Below are positions 49,268 to 58,441 of a DNA stretch of 58,935 nucleotides, piece by piece. The position numbers were made by a program, and so were the translations under genes. How positions within the stretch are numbered: position 1 is the stretch's first letter; each line of letters begins with the position of its first letter. Origin of the DNA: Acidisphaera sp. L21 (GTDB taxonomy: Bacteria > Pseudomonadota > Alphaproteobacteria > Acetobacterales > Acetobacteraceae); contig NZ_LMUY01000007.1 of the NCBI RefSeq assembly GCF_009765685.1, forward strand, positions 85,029 through 143,963. Direction: 5' to 3'. The notes beneath the pieces were generated by a model that made no database searches, was not told the origin of the DNA, and worked only from the letters and a program-made list of their open reading frames with translations.

Positions 49268-51334
49268 ATGACATCCGCGCGATTGGCCGTCGATATTGGC
49301 GGCACCTTCACCGACCTCGCCCTCGAACGGGACGGCCGCCGTTTCACCGCCAAGACGCTGACCACGTCGGATGCGCCGGAGAAGGGGGTGCTGACGGGTG
49401 TGGCCGCGATCCTGGCGGATGCCGGGCTGGCGCCGGGGGATGTGAGCATCCTGGTGCACGGCACGACCTTGGCCACGAATGCGGTGATCGAGCGCAAGGG
49501 CGCGGTGACCGCGCTGATCACCACCGCCGGGTTCCGCGACGTGCTCGCGATGGGCAATGAGAGCCGCTACGACCAGTACGACCTGCAGATCCGCCTGCCG
49601 GAGCCGCTGGTGCCGCGGCATTTGCGCCTGCCAGTGCCCGAGCGGGTGGACGCCAACGGCCGCGTGTTGCTGCCGCTGGACGAGGAAGCGGTGCGGGCGC
49701 TGATCCCCACGTTGCACGAACACAAGGTGACGTCGGTCGCCGTCGGGTTCCTGCACTCCTTCACCAACGGCGCGCACGAGAGGCGGGCCGGCGCGATATT
49801 GGAGGCCGCGGGCTTCCCCGTGACGCTGTCGAGCGACGTTTCGCCGGAGATGCGGGAGTGGGAGCGGTTTTCCACGGCGGTCGCCAACGCCTACGTCCAG
49901 CCGCTGATGCAGGGCTATCTGCGCCGGCTGCAGACCGGGCTGTCGGCGATGGGCATGGATGCGCCGGTGTTCCTGATGCTGTCCGGCGGCGGCTTGACGA
50001 CCGTGGACACGGCCTGCCGGTTTCCCATCCGGCTGGTGGAGAGCGGCCCGGCGGGCGGGGCGATCTTCTCGGCCGCGATTGCGCGCGCGGCGGGGTTGAA
50101 CCGGGTGTTGTCGTTCGACATGGGCGGCACGACGGCCAAGATCTGCCTGATCGACGATGGGGCGCCGCAGACCGCCCGCACGTTTGAGGTGGCGCGGATC
50201 GGGCGGTTCAAGAAGGGATCCGGCCTGCCGTTGCGCATTCCGGTGATCGAGATGGTGGAGATCGGCGCTGGGGGCGGCAGCCTGGCGCATGTGGACGCGC
50301 TGGGGCGGATCGCCGTGGGGCCGGAATCGGCGGGCGCGATGCCGGGGCCGGCTTGTTATGGGCGCGGCGGCAAGGAGCCGGCGGTGACGGACGCGAACCT
50401 GGTGCTCGGCCGCTACGACCCGGCGCGGTTCGCTGGCGGCACGATGGCGCTAGACGCCGATGCCTCCCGCGCAGCGTTGGACCATGCGGTGGGGTCGAAG
50501 ATGGGCATCGACGCCGGGTCGGCGGCGGGTGGCGTGATCGAGATGGTGGACGAGACCATGGCGAACGCCGCGCGCATCCATGCGATCGAGAGCGGCAAGG
50601 CGTTCGCCGACCGCACCGTCATCGCGTTCGGTGGGGGCGGCCCGGTGCATGCGTGCCGGGTGGCGGAGAAGATTGGCGCCAGCCGGATCATGATCCCGCC
50701 GGGTGCGGGCGTGGGTAGCGCGATCGGGTTCCTGCGCGCGCCGGTGGGATACGAGGTCGTGCGCAGCCTGTATCAGCGCCTTGGCAAATTCGACGTCGCG
50801 GCGGTGAACGAATTGTTGGAGGACATGACGCGCGAGGCGATGACCGTGGTGGATGCGGGGCGTTTCGGGGCGCCGGTTCGGGCCGTGCGCACGGCGTTCA
50901 TGCGCTATGTCGGCCAGGGCCACGAAATCCCGGTCCGCCTGTCCGACCGCGCGATCGAGGCGGGGGATGCGTCGGGTATTCGCGCCAGCTTCGACGCGGA
51001 ATACTCGCGGTTCTACGATCGGCCGGTGCCGGGCTCCGACGTGGAGGTGATGAGCTTCGCCGTCGCCGTCGCGACCGAGACGCTGGTGCATGACGAACCG
51101 GCGCCGCCGACCATTGCTGCGGGCCCGGCGCGGACGCAGGCGGTGCAGGACCCGGTGACGGGGGAGATCGCCGACTGGCCGGTGCATGACCGCAACACGA
51201 TGCCGGCGGGGACCACGCTCGCCGGGCCGGCGATCATTGCGGAGGACGAGACTTCGACGTTGGTCGGCGCGCTGTGGACCGCCAGCATCGACGACCACGG
51301 CATCATCATTCTTTCCCGGGAGACCGCAGCATGA
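49268..51334 (+). CDS. hyuA: hydantoinase/oxoprolinase subunit A
   Basis: 688 aa from the ATG at 49268; an in-frame ATG seven codons earlier is possible. DIGGTFTDLALERDGR start, HGTTLATNAVIERKGA, LSFDMGGTTAKICLIDDG near 290 and GAGGGSLAHVDALGRIAVGP near 340 are the HyuA ATPase-like motifs. In this family the A and B subunits together hydrolyse hydantoins or 5-oxoproline with ATP. Substrate is unresolved. The stop overlaps hyuB (ATGA). Confidence 0.92.
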   Translation: MTSARLAVDIGGTFTDLALERDGRRFTAKTLTTSDAPEKGVLTGVAAILADAGLAPGDVSILVHGTTLATNAVIERKGAVTALITTAGFRDVLAMGNESRYDQYDLQIRLPEPLVPRHLRLPVPERVDANGRVLLPLDEEAVRALIPTLHEHKVTSVAVGFLHSFTNGAHERRAGAILEAAGFPVTLSSDVSPEMREWERFSTAVANAYVQPLMQGYLRRLQTGLSAMGMDAPVFLMLSGGGLTTVDTACRFPIRLVESGPAGGAIFSAAIARAAGLNRVLSFDMGGTTAKICLIDDGAPQTARTFEVARIGRFKKGSGLPLRIPVIEMVEIGAGGGSLAHVDALGRIAVGPESAGAMPGPACYGRGGKEPAVTDANLVLGRYDPARFAGGTMALDADASRAALDHAVGSKMGIDAGSAAGGVIEMVDETMANAARIHAIESGKAFADRTVIAFGGGGPVHACRVAEKIGASRIMIPPGAGVGSAIGFLRAPVGYEVVRSLYQRLGKFDVAAVNELLEDMTREAMTVVDAGRFGAPVRAVRTAFMRYVGQGHEIPVRLSDRAIEAGDASGIRASFDAEYSRFYDRPVPGSDVEVMSFAVAVATETLVHDEPAPPTIAAGPARTQAVQDPVTGEIADWPVHDRNTMPAGTTLAGPAIIAEDETSTLVGALWTASIDDHGIIILSRETAA

Positions 51335-52995
51335 TCAGCGCCCTCGCCTACGGCATCATGTGGAACCGTTTGATCGCCGTTGTGGAAGAACAGGCGCAGA
51401 CGATGATCCGCACCGCGTTTTCGACGACGGTGCGGGAATCGGGGGATCTCTCGGCCGGTATCTTCGATTTGGACGGGCGGATGCTGGCCCAGGCCGTGAC
51501 GGGAACGCCGGGCCACGTGAACTCGATGATGGAGAGCGTCGGGCACTTCCTGAAGCGCTTCCCGGCCGCGACGATGAAGGCGGGCGACCATTATATTACC
51601 AACGATCCGTGGCTGGGCACCGGGCATCTGCACGACCTGACCGTGGTGTCTCCGGCGTTCCATAACGGCCACATCGTGGGGCTGTTCGCCAACACCGCCC
51701 ATGTGATCGACATTGGCGGGCTGGGGATGGGTCCGGAGGCGCGCAGCGTGTTCGAGGAGGGGATGTACATTCCCATCGTCAAATGCTTTTCCGAGGGCGT
51801 GGCGAACGAGACGTTCTTCGACATCCTGCGCGCCGGAACGCGGCTGCCGGTGGAGTTGGAGGGCGACGTCTACTCGCTGTGCGCCTGCAACGACGCTGGC
51901 ATCCGCCGCCTGGTGGAGATGATGGACGAGTTCCAGATGAGCGGCTTGGAGGATCTGGCGACCCACATCTTCGACGCCAGCCGGCGGGCGACGATCGCCG
52001 CCATTGCCGCCCTGCCGCCCGGGACCTACCGGGCGGATATCGGCAGCGACGGTTATGAGGCGCCGGTGCATCTGGAGGCGGCGCTGACGGTCGGGTCGGA
52101 CAGCATCACGGTGGATTTCCAGGGCACGTCCGGGCTGTCGACCCGCGGCATCAACGTGCCGGCGGCGTATACCCGCGCCTATACGGCGTTCGGCATCAAG
52201 GTGGTGGTGGCGCCGGATATTCCGAACAACACCGCCTCGCTGGAGCCGTTCCGATGCATCATTCCGGAGGGCTGCATCCTGAATGCGCCGCGTCCGTATG
52301 CGGTGGCGGTGCGGCACGTCATCGGCCATCTGCTGCCCGATCTGGTGATGGGCTGCCTGCACCAGGCGGTGCCGGAGCGGGTGACGGCGGAGGGTGCGTC
52401 GTGCCTGTGGAACCCGCCCCTGCGCGGCGGCGGCTCGGTGTCCGGGCAGGCGACGGCCAATCGCCCGGTGCTGCCGGATTTCGAGATCATTACGTTCAAT
52501 AGCGGTGGGACGGGGGCGCGACCGACCTCGGACGGGTTGGACGCCACCGCCTTCCCCAGCGGCGTGCGCACGATGCCGGTGGAGGCGACGGAGGCGACGG
52601 CGCCCATCGTCATCTGGCGCAAGGAGTTGCGGCCCGGCAGCGGCGGCGCCGGGCGGACCCGCGGCGGGTTGGGCCAGATCATGGAGATCGCCGGGCGCGA
52701 CGATTTGGAATTCGCCTGCAACGCCATCTTCGACCGCGTGGCCAATGCGCCGCGTGGGCGTGAAGGCGGGCTGAAGGGTGCGGCGGGCCATGTGATGCTG
52801 AAATCCGGCCCGGCGCTGAAGCCGAAGGGCTTCCAGATCATTCCGGACGGCGACCGGCTGGTGCTGCAAATGCCGGGCGGTGGCGGCATGGGCGACCCCC
52901 TCACCCGCGACCGCGCGCTCGTTGCCCGCGATCTGCGGGATGGGCTGATCAGCGCGGACGAGGCGCGGGACGTCTACGGCTACGACGCCGCCTAG
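51331..52995 (+). CDS. hyuB: hydantoinase/oxoprolinase subunit B
   Basis: 554 aa HyuB. The start WNRLIAVVEEQAQTMIRTAFS, SGDLSAGIFDLDGRMLAQA, TNDPWLGTGHLHDLTVVSP near 90 and GGGGMGDPLTRDRALVARDL at the end are the family blocks. The ATG overlaps the hyuA stop, so the pair is coupled. These two genes are a separate set from the fused oplA at 10-13.6 kb. Confidence 0.93.
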   Translation: MISALAYGIMWNRLIAVVEEQAQTMIRTAFSTTVRESGDLSAGIFDLDGRMLAQAVTGTPGHVNSMMESVGHFLKRFPAATMKAGDHYITNDPWLGTGHLHDLTVVSPAFHNGHIVGLFANTAHVIDIGGLGMGPEARSVFEEGMYIPIVKCFSEGVANETFFDILRAGTRLPVELEGDVYSLCACNDAGIRRLVEMMDEFQMSGLEDLATHIFDASRRATIAAIAALPPGTYRADIGSDGYEAPVHLEAALTVGSDSITVDFQGTSGLSTRGINVPAAYTRAYTAFGIKVVVAPDIPNNTASLEPFRCIIPEGCILNAPRPYAVAVRHVIGHLLPDLVMGCLHQAVPERVTAEGASCLWNPPLRGGGSVSGQATANRPVLPDFEIITFNSGGTGARPTSDGLDATAFPSGVRTMPVEATEATAPIVIWRKELRPGSGGAGRTRGGLGQIMEIAGRDDLEFACNAIFDRVANAPRGREGGLKGAAGHVMLKSGPALKPKGFQIIPDGDRLVLQMPGGGGMGDPLTRDRALVARDLRDGLISADEARDVYGYDAA

Positions 52996-53065
52996 CCTGC
53001 CGCCGTGGCCGGATGGACCGGTCACGGCGAAACTTTCCTGCGGGCCGGGCATTTATCGCCCGACC

Positions 53066-54868
53066 ATGACACCACCCGATCGCGCCATCGAAGACCACGG
53101 CCTTATTGGCGACTTGCGAACCTCGGCGTTGATCGCGCGGGACGGCGCGATCACTTTTTTCTGCGCGCCGCATTTCGACAGCCCTTCGATCTTCGCCTCG
53201 CTGCTGGACCCGGACGCCGGGATCTTCCGCATTGCGCCCGATGACGATGAGCTGCGCATGACGCAGATGTATCTGCCGGACACGAACGTGCTGCTGACGC
53301 GGTTCATGTCCAGCCGGGGGATCGCCGAACTCACCGACCTGATGCCGATGGATGGTGCCGAAGGGCCGCAACGTATTCAGCGTCACCTCCGCATCATCCG
53401 GGGCGCCTTCACGATGGAGGCGCTCTGCGCGCCCCGCTTCGACTATGCCCGCGGCAAGCATCGTTTGGAACCCGGCGGCGTGTTCCGGCCCGAGGGCGAC
53501 GGCCCGGTGCTGCGCCTATCCGCCACCGTGCCATTAGCGGACAAGGATGGCGACCTCTTTGCACGCTTCGACCTCAAGGCGGGCGACTCTGCTGGCTTCC
53601 TGCTGGAGATCGATCCGCCCGACGACCACAGCGCCTTCTGCAAGGACGTGGCGGAGCGTACCTTTCACGAAACGATAGAGTGGTGGCGCCATTGGTCCCG
53701 CCGATCGCTGTATGTGGGGCGGTGGCGCGAGACCGTGATGCGATCGGCGCTGACGTTGAAGCTGCTGACGTCCCGCAGCCACGGCGCCGCGATCGCCGCG
53801 CCAACCTTCGGCCTGCCAGAACAACCCGGCGGGGCGCGCAACTGGGATTATCGCTACGTCTGGATCCGCGACGCCTCGTTCACGATGTACGCCTTCATCC
53901 GGTTGGGTTTGACCGACGAGGCGGAACAATTCGTCGACTGGATCGGCGACCGGGTGCGCGCCTGCGAGGGTGAGCGGTTGCGGGTCGCCTACTCCCTGGA
54001 TGGTGAGAACGATCTGCCGGAGACGGAACTGGACATGGTGGGCTACGCCGGGTCCCGTCCGGTGCGAATCGGCAATGCCGCGTCCGACCAGTTCCAACTG
54101 GACATCTATGGCGAGTTGATGGACGCGGTGTACCTCGCCAATAAATACGGTCGATCGACCTCGTACGAGGACTGGAGCCACATTCGCACGCTGATCGATT
54201 GGATCGGCGAACATTGGCAGCGGCCGGATAGCGGGATTTGGGAAGGACGGGGGGAGCGCAAGCACTTCCTGCATTCCCGCCTGATGTGCTGGGTCGCCGT
54301 CGACCGCGCGGTGCGGCTGGGGCAGAAGCGGTCGCTGCCGGCGCCGTTTCCGGAATGGAACGAGCTGCGGATGCGGATCCACGCCAGCATCCACGAGGAA
54401 TTCTGGCGGCCGGATCTGAAAAGCTTCGTTCAATATCCTGGTGCCGACACGCCCGATGGCTCGATGCTGCTGATGCCGCTGGTGCGCTTCATCTCACCGT
54501 GCGACCCGCGCTGGCTGGGCACGATGGACCTGATCCGCGAACATCTGGTGGAGGACGCGCTGGTGTTCCGCCGGGCCGAACAGGATCGCGCATTGGACGG
54601 GCTGGAGGGGCAGGAGGGATCGTTCCTCGCCTGCTCGTTCTGGTATGTGGAATGTCTCGCCCGGGGTGGTGAAGTGGCGCAGGCGCGGTTGCTGTTCGAG
54701 AAGTTGCTCGGCTATGCCAGCCCGCTGGGGCTGTATGCGGAGGAGTTGTCGCCTACCGGCCGTCACCAGGGCAATTTTCCGCAGGCGCTCACCCATCTCG
54801 CGCTGATCAGTGCGGCGAGTTACCTGGATCGCACGCTTGCCGGTGGCCGGCCGCCGCCCTGGCCTTGA
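53066..54868 (+). CDS. glycoside hydrolase family 15 protein (glucoamylase/trehalase-like)
   Basis: 600 aa. The N-terminal beta domain has the bacterial GH15 start EDHGLIGDLRTSALIARDGA and FDSPSIFASLLD. The (alpha/alpha)6 catalytic domain includes GGARNWDYRYVWIRDASFTMYA near 250, QLDIYGELMDAVYLANKYG near 345 and EEQGSFLACSFW-like EGQEGSFLACSFWYVECLA near 515, where the two catalytic Glu residues are expected. No signal peptide, so it acts in the cytoplasm, probably on trehalose or maltooligosaccharides. Its stop abuts the stop of the TPR gene. Confidence 0.92.
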   Translation: MTPPDRAIEDHGLIGDLRTSALIARDGAITFFCAPHFDSPSIFASLLDPDAGIFRIAPDDDELRMTQMYLPDTNVLLTRFMSSRGIAELTDLMPMDGAEGPQRIQRHLRIIRGAFTMEALCAPRFDYARGKHRLEPGGVFRPEGDGPVLRLSATVPLADKDGDLFARFDLKAGDSAGFLLEIDPPDDHSAFCKDVAERTFHETIEWWRHWSRRSLYVGRWRETVMRSALTLKLLTSRSHGAAIAAPTFGLPEQPGGARNWDYRYVWIRDASFTMYAFIRLGLTDEAEQFVDWIGDRVRACEGERLRVAYSLDGENDLPETELDMVGYAGSRPVRIGNAASDQFQLDIYGELMDAVYLANKYGRSTSYEDWSHIRTLIDWIGEHWQRPDSGIWEGRGERKHFLHSRLMCWVAVDRAVRLGQKRSLPAPFPEWNELRMRIHASIHEEFWRPDLKSFVQYPGADTPDGSMLLMPLVRFISPCDPRWLGTMDLIREHLVEDALVFRRAEQDRALDGLEGQEGSFLACSFWYVECLARGGEVAQARLLFEKLLGYASPLGLYAEELSPTGRHQGNFPQALTHLALISAASYLDRTLAGGRPPPWP

Positions 54869-55711
54869 TCAGCGGCGTTCCGGCCCTGCCTCCAGCAAGG
54901 CGAGGTTCTGTTCGGCCAGATCGCTGGTGGCGGAGTCGGGCGCCAGCTGCTCGGCCTGCATCCAGTCGTTGTGCGCGCCGTTCCTGTCGCCCTGTCGTTG
55001 CCGCAGAATGCCGCGTTCCAGGTAGGCCTCGGGGTTGTCGGGATCCTTGGCCAATGCGCGATCGACATCATCCTGGGCCAGATCCAGATGGCCTTCGTGC
55101 CGCCAGGCCGCTGCGCGCAGCACCAGGGCATCGGCCCGCTTCGGGTCCAGTTCCAGTGCGTGACTCAGGTCGTCAACCGCATCGTCGTAATGGCCGAGCG
55201 TGGCTTCCGCGACAGAACGATCGATCAGCAGATCCGGATCATCGGGTGACAAGCTCAGCGCCAGGGTGGCGGCGGCCAGCGCGCGGGCCGGGTCGCCTGC
55301 CATCAACCAGGCCTGGTCGGCCTGGCCATACACCGTGGCGCGCGCGGCGGCCGGCGCCTTGCTGGAGCCGGCGAGTTTTTCCAGCATCTCGGCACCGGAC
55401 TGCACGTCCCCCAATTGCAGGTGCGCCAGGGCAAGGCAGTGATCGGCGCCTTCGCCACCGCCGGTCGCCTGCCAGGCATCGGCAAAGTTGTTGGCGCCCT
55501 CCGGGTCGCTGGCCAGCATGCCGAGGCAGCGCTCGTAATCCGCGCCCTCGGCAATGCGTGGCGGGACGGGCGGGATCGGCAATGCCTCCCCCGTCTCTGC
55601 CACTTCGTCGGTTTGCGCGGGTTCGGACCCATGCAGCTCCCACGCGGTGCCTGCGGCGACCAGGAGAAGCAGGACCGCCCCGGCGATGATCGCGCGGTCG
55701 CGTTTCTTCAT
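54869..55711 (-). CDS. TPR-repeat protein with N-terminal membrane anchor
   Basis: 280 aa. MKKRDRAIIAGAVLLLLVAA is a signal anchor; the rest faces the periplasm. After an acidic, Pro-rich linker (25-50) come at least four tetratricopeptide repeats between residues 130 and 270 (for example DPDLLIDRSVAEATLGHYDD, ADALVLRAAAWRHEGHLDLA, NPEAYLERGILRQRQGDRNG). A scaffold role is likely; no partner is evident from the neighbours. Confidence 0.87.
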   Translation of the reverse strand: MKKRDRAIIAGAVLLLLVAAGTAWELHGSEPAQTDEVAETGEALPIPPVPPRIAEGADYERCLGMLASDPEGANNFADAWQATGGGEGADHCLALAHLQLGDVQSGAEMLEKLAGSSKAPAAARATVYGQADQAWLMAGDPARALAAATLALSLSPDDPDLLIDRSVAEATLGHYDDAVDDLSHALELDPKRADALVLRAAAWRHEGHLDLAQDDVDRALAKDPDNPEAYLERGILRQRQGDRNGAHNDWMQAEQLAPDSATSDLAEQNLALLEAGPERR

Positions 55712-55771
55712 AATATTGATAGTCTACCCGGCAGCCGGCGCGCCGGGCAACTGGAGCGGGACGGCGCAGCC

Positions 55772-56623
55772 ATGCAGCTTTTGATCTTCGGCCTTGGCTA
55801 CACCGGGACCGCCCTGGCGCGCGAAGCGGCGGCGGATGGCTGGACGGTATCGGTCGCCACTCGCCAGACGGACGCCGCCCCGCCCGCCGGCGTGACGCTG
55901 GTCCCGTTCGACATGGCGGACCGGGTGCTGGCCGATGTCACCCACCTGGTTGCCACTGCCGCGCCCGGCGAGGATGGCGATCCGGTTCTGGCCCGCCATG
56001 CGGTCGCCATTGCGGCGGCGCCGGCGCTGCGTTGGATTGGGTATCTGTCCACTACCGGGGTCTATGGCGACCGCGGCGGCGGGTGGGTGGACGAGGCGAC
56101 GGAACCCGCCTCCACCAGCGAGCGTGGCCGCCGCCGGGTCGCTGCGGAACGTGCCTGGACTGCGGCGCGACCCGGCGCTGCCGTCGACCTGATGCGCCTA
56201 GCTGGGATTTACGGTCCGGGCCGCTCGGTGTTGGACGATTTGCGTGCCGGCCGGGCCCGCCGGGTCGACAAGCCGGGTCATCTTTTCGGCCGGATCCATC
56301 GTGAGGACATCAGCGGCGCGTTGCTGGCTGCGATGGCGCAGGATCGGCCCGCTGGCCCGCGGGTGCTGCATGGTGCGGACGACGAACCAGCCGCGAGCGC
56401 CGACGTGATTGCCGAAGCCGCCCGGCTGCTGGGCCGCGAGCCACCGGCGCTGATCCCGTTCGCCGAGGCGGAGCCGACGATGAGCCCGATGGCGCGGTCG
56501 TTCTGGGCGGATAATCGCCGGGTGCGCAGTGCGGTGACGCAGGCGGCGCTGGGGCGGCGGTGGCGCTATCCGACCTATCGCGAGGGGCTGCGCGCGGTGT
56601 TGACGGCAGAGGGTGGGCTGTGA
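55772..56623 (+). CDS. NAD-dependent epimerase/dehydratase-family (SDR) protein
   Basis: 283 aa atypical SDR. The cofactor loop IFGLGYTGTALAREA opens the protein (G-x2-G-x2-G form). YLSTTGVYGDRGGGWVDE is the active-site region, though the Y-x3-K signature is missing (ERGRRRVAAER), as in the YeeZ-like group (COG0451). Likely binds NAD(P) with uncertain activity. Its 3' end overlaps the convergent MerR gene by 49 bp. Confidence 0.85.
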   Translation: MQLLIFGLGYTGTALAREAAADGWTVSVATRQTDAAPPAGVTLVPFDMADRVLADVTHLVATAAPGEDGDPVLARHAVAIAAAPALRWIGYLSTTGVYGDRGGGWVDEATEPASTSERGRRRVAAERAWTAARPGAAVDLMRLAGIYGPGRSVLDDLRAGRARRVDKPGHLFGRIHREDISGALLAAMAQDRPAGPRVLHGADDEPAASADVIAEAARLLGREPPALIPFAEAEPTMSPMARSFWADNRRVRSAVTQAALGRRWRYPTYREGLRAVLTAEGGL

Positions 56624-57648
56624 TCGATCGCCGGTCGCCAGGCAATGACCCCTTCCGTCCTCAAGCGAACACCGGGGGGTGCGAGGCAGGTCGCAACCGC
56701 TTCGTAGCCCGGCGATCCTGGATGCGGCGCCACGAGGCTGGGCGGGCTGTGATTGGCGGGGCATAGAATAATCGCCTCGTCGGGGCCAACATCGGCAAGA
56801 TCCAGAATCGCGCTGGACCGCGTGAGCAGAAAGAGCGACCGCGCACCAGCGCCACGGCGCCGCAGATAGGCGATCATCGCGGTCTGGGTGGCTTCCTCCA
56901 GCCCTTGTTCGATCATGTCGACGATTAGGATCCCCGGCCCGTCCTCCAGACCGACGAGAAGTGCGAGGAGAGCACCGGAGGCTATCGCGCCATCTTCCAC
57001 CAACCACGCCAGCGCCGTTTCGACCCGCGCCCTGACGGCATCATCGGCGTTCATCCGCGCGTTCGCCGCGGCGCGATTCGCCAGTCGATCCAGGCCAAGG
57101 AAACCTGCACCCGGCACTGTCTCGGCCAGGCGTTGCGCCAGCCGCGTCTTCCCGCTGCCGAGCGGACCGATGATGTAGTTGAGCGCCCGGATGGTGCGCA
57201 GTTCGAACCGCTCGCCGCCCCATGGCCAGGGCAGATCGAATGCGATGACGGGCTCGATTGGCGGTTCGATCAAGCGCGCCAACTGCGCGATCGACAACGT
57301 GTTGCCCTGCGCGAGATCGCTTCGAAGCCGACGCACCCGGTCGACAGCCTGGGCGCAGGCGCGGGCGCGGTCCTCCAAGGTCGATTGATGGGCAGCCAGG
57401 GCGGCCTCCAACCCCTGATCGTTGCCATCGAGAACCGTTGCTACTTGGGCAAGGCTGAGACCGAGCCCGCGGAGGGCGACGATTTCCGCCGCGCGGGCCA
57501 TTTCGCCGGGGCCGTAGGCGCGCCATCCGGCTTCGGTGCGAACGGGGCGCACCAAGCCGCGCTGCTCGTAGAGGCGGAGCGCCTTGGCGGAGACACCGAG
57601 CCGCCTGGCGGCCTCGGACGCATTCAGATAGTCGGCGGTAGAGCGCAT
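56575..57648 (-). CDS. MerR-family regulator fused to a P-loop ATPase-like domain
   Basis: 357 aa. Residues 7-75 form a MerR helix-turn-helix (LNASEAARRLGVSAKALRLY, VRTEAGWRAYGPGEM), followed by a coiled coil about 80-130. Residues 135-350 form an ATPase-like domain with Walker A GPLGSGKTRL at 161-168, a Walker B-like ILIVDMIEQGLEEA at 240-253, then SLFLLTRSSAILDL. The Walker B resembles ABC/OLD ATPase DEPE but reads DMIE. No metal-binding Cys as in CueR or SoxR. An ATP-dependent regulator is inferred. Confidence 0.85.
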   Translation of the reverse strand: MRSTADYLNASEAARRLGVSAKALRLYEQRGLVRPVRTEAGWRAYGPGEMARAAEIVALRGLGLSLAQVATVLDGNDQGLEAALAAHQSTLEDRARACAQAVDRVRRLRSDLAQGNTLSIAQLARLIEPPIEPVIAFDLPWPWGGERFELRTIRALNYIIGPLGSGKTRLAQRLAETVPGAGFLGLDRLANRAAANARMNADDAVRARVETALAWLVEDGAIASGALLALLVGLEDGPGILIVDMIEQGLEEATQTAMIAYLRRRGAGARSLFLLTRSSAILDLADVGPDEAIILCPANHSPPSLVAPHPGSPGYEAVATCLAPPGVRLRTEGVIAWRPAIDHSPPSAVNTARSPSR

Positions 57649-57756
57649 CGAACCCCTCGGCGTCAGCTGACCGCCCGCTTCATCGGCGTGGTCCCAGGGG
57701 CCGGGTCAAGCGGCGTTTGCGTCGTGGGGCCGGTTGCGAGCGACCTCGGTGCGATT

Positions 57757-58347
57757 TCAGGCGTCGGGGGCTTTTACCGGCAGCATGCGGCGCAGGACGC
57801 CGTCGCGTAAGATGTAGTGGTGCAACAATGCCGCCGCGGCATGGCCGGCGGCGAGCACGATCAGGGTCCAAGCGACGTAGTAGTGCAGTCCATCGAACGT
57901 GCGGGCCCAGGGGCGATCGGGTGCGAAGGCTGGGGGGATGGCGAACAGGCCGAAGAACGTGAACTCCTCGCCCTGGGCCCAGCGATACAGGAAGCCCAGC
58001 ACGATTTGGGACGCGAGCAGCAGGTATAGGAGAGCGTGCATCGCGCGCGCCAGCATGTCCGCCGCGCCGGCGGTCGGCCGTGGCAGGGCGCGGGCACCGG
58101 CGAGCGTCCAGATCAGCCGCACGACGAATACGGCGGCGAGGCCGATGCCGAACGAGACATGCACGAGTTGGAGGTTGTGGCGCAGAGGTGTGCCGCGGCC
58201 GAGATAATTGAAGGTGATCGCAAGCCCGAACAGCAGGACCACCAGCAGCGCGGTGAGCCAATGGAGCAGTATGGTGAAGGCGTCATAGCGGCCGGCGTCG
58301 CGTGGAGCGGCAAAACCCGAGAGCCCAGACCGATCGCTTGCCGACAT
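57757..58347 (-). CDS. cytochrome b561
   Basis: 196 aa integral membrane diheme cytochrome of the prokaryotic b561 type. The His ligands fall in YDAFTILLHWLTALLVV, LQLVHVSFGIGLA, MHALLYLLLASQIVLGFLY and DGLHYYVAWTLIVLAAGHAA. Four membrane segments are evident. These proteins oxidise ubiquinol or relieve superoxide in the inner membrane. The ATG at 58345-58347 follows AAGGATGGGG; longer starts exist upstream. Confidence 0.9.
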   Translation of the reverse strand: MSASDRSGLSGFAAPRDAGRYDAFTILLHWLTALLVVLLFGLAITFNYLGRGTPLRHNLQLVHVSFGIGLAAVFVVRLIWTLAGARALPRPTAGAADMLARAMHALLYLLLASQIVLGFLYRWAQGEEFTFFGLFAIPPAFAPDRPWARTFDGLHYYVAWTLIVLAAGHAAAALLHHYILRDGVLRRMLPVKAPDA

Positions 58348-58441
58348 GATCCCCATCCTTGGCCACATGCTTCCTCATGGCCTCGGCGAGATCCGAATTG
58401 CAAGCGGTTTGCAACTGCATCGGGGTGCCGGAAAGCGGGCG

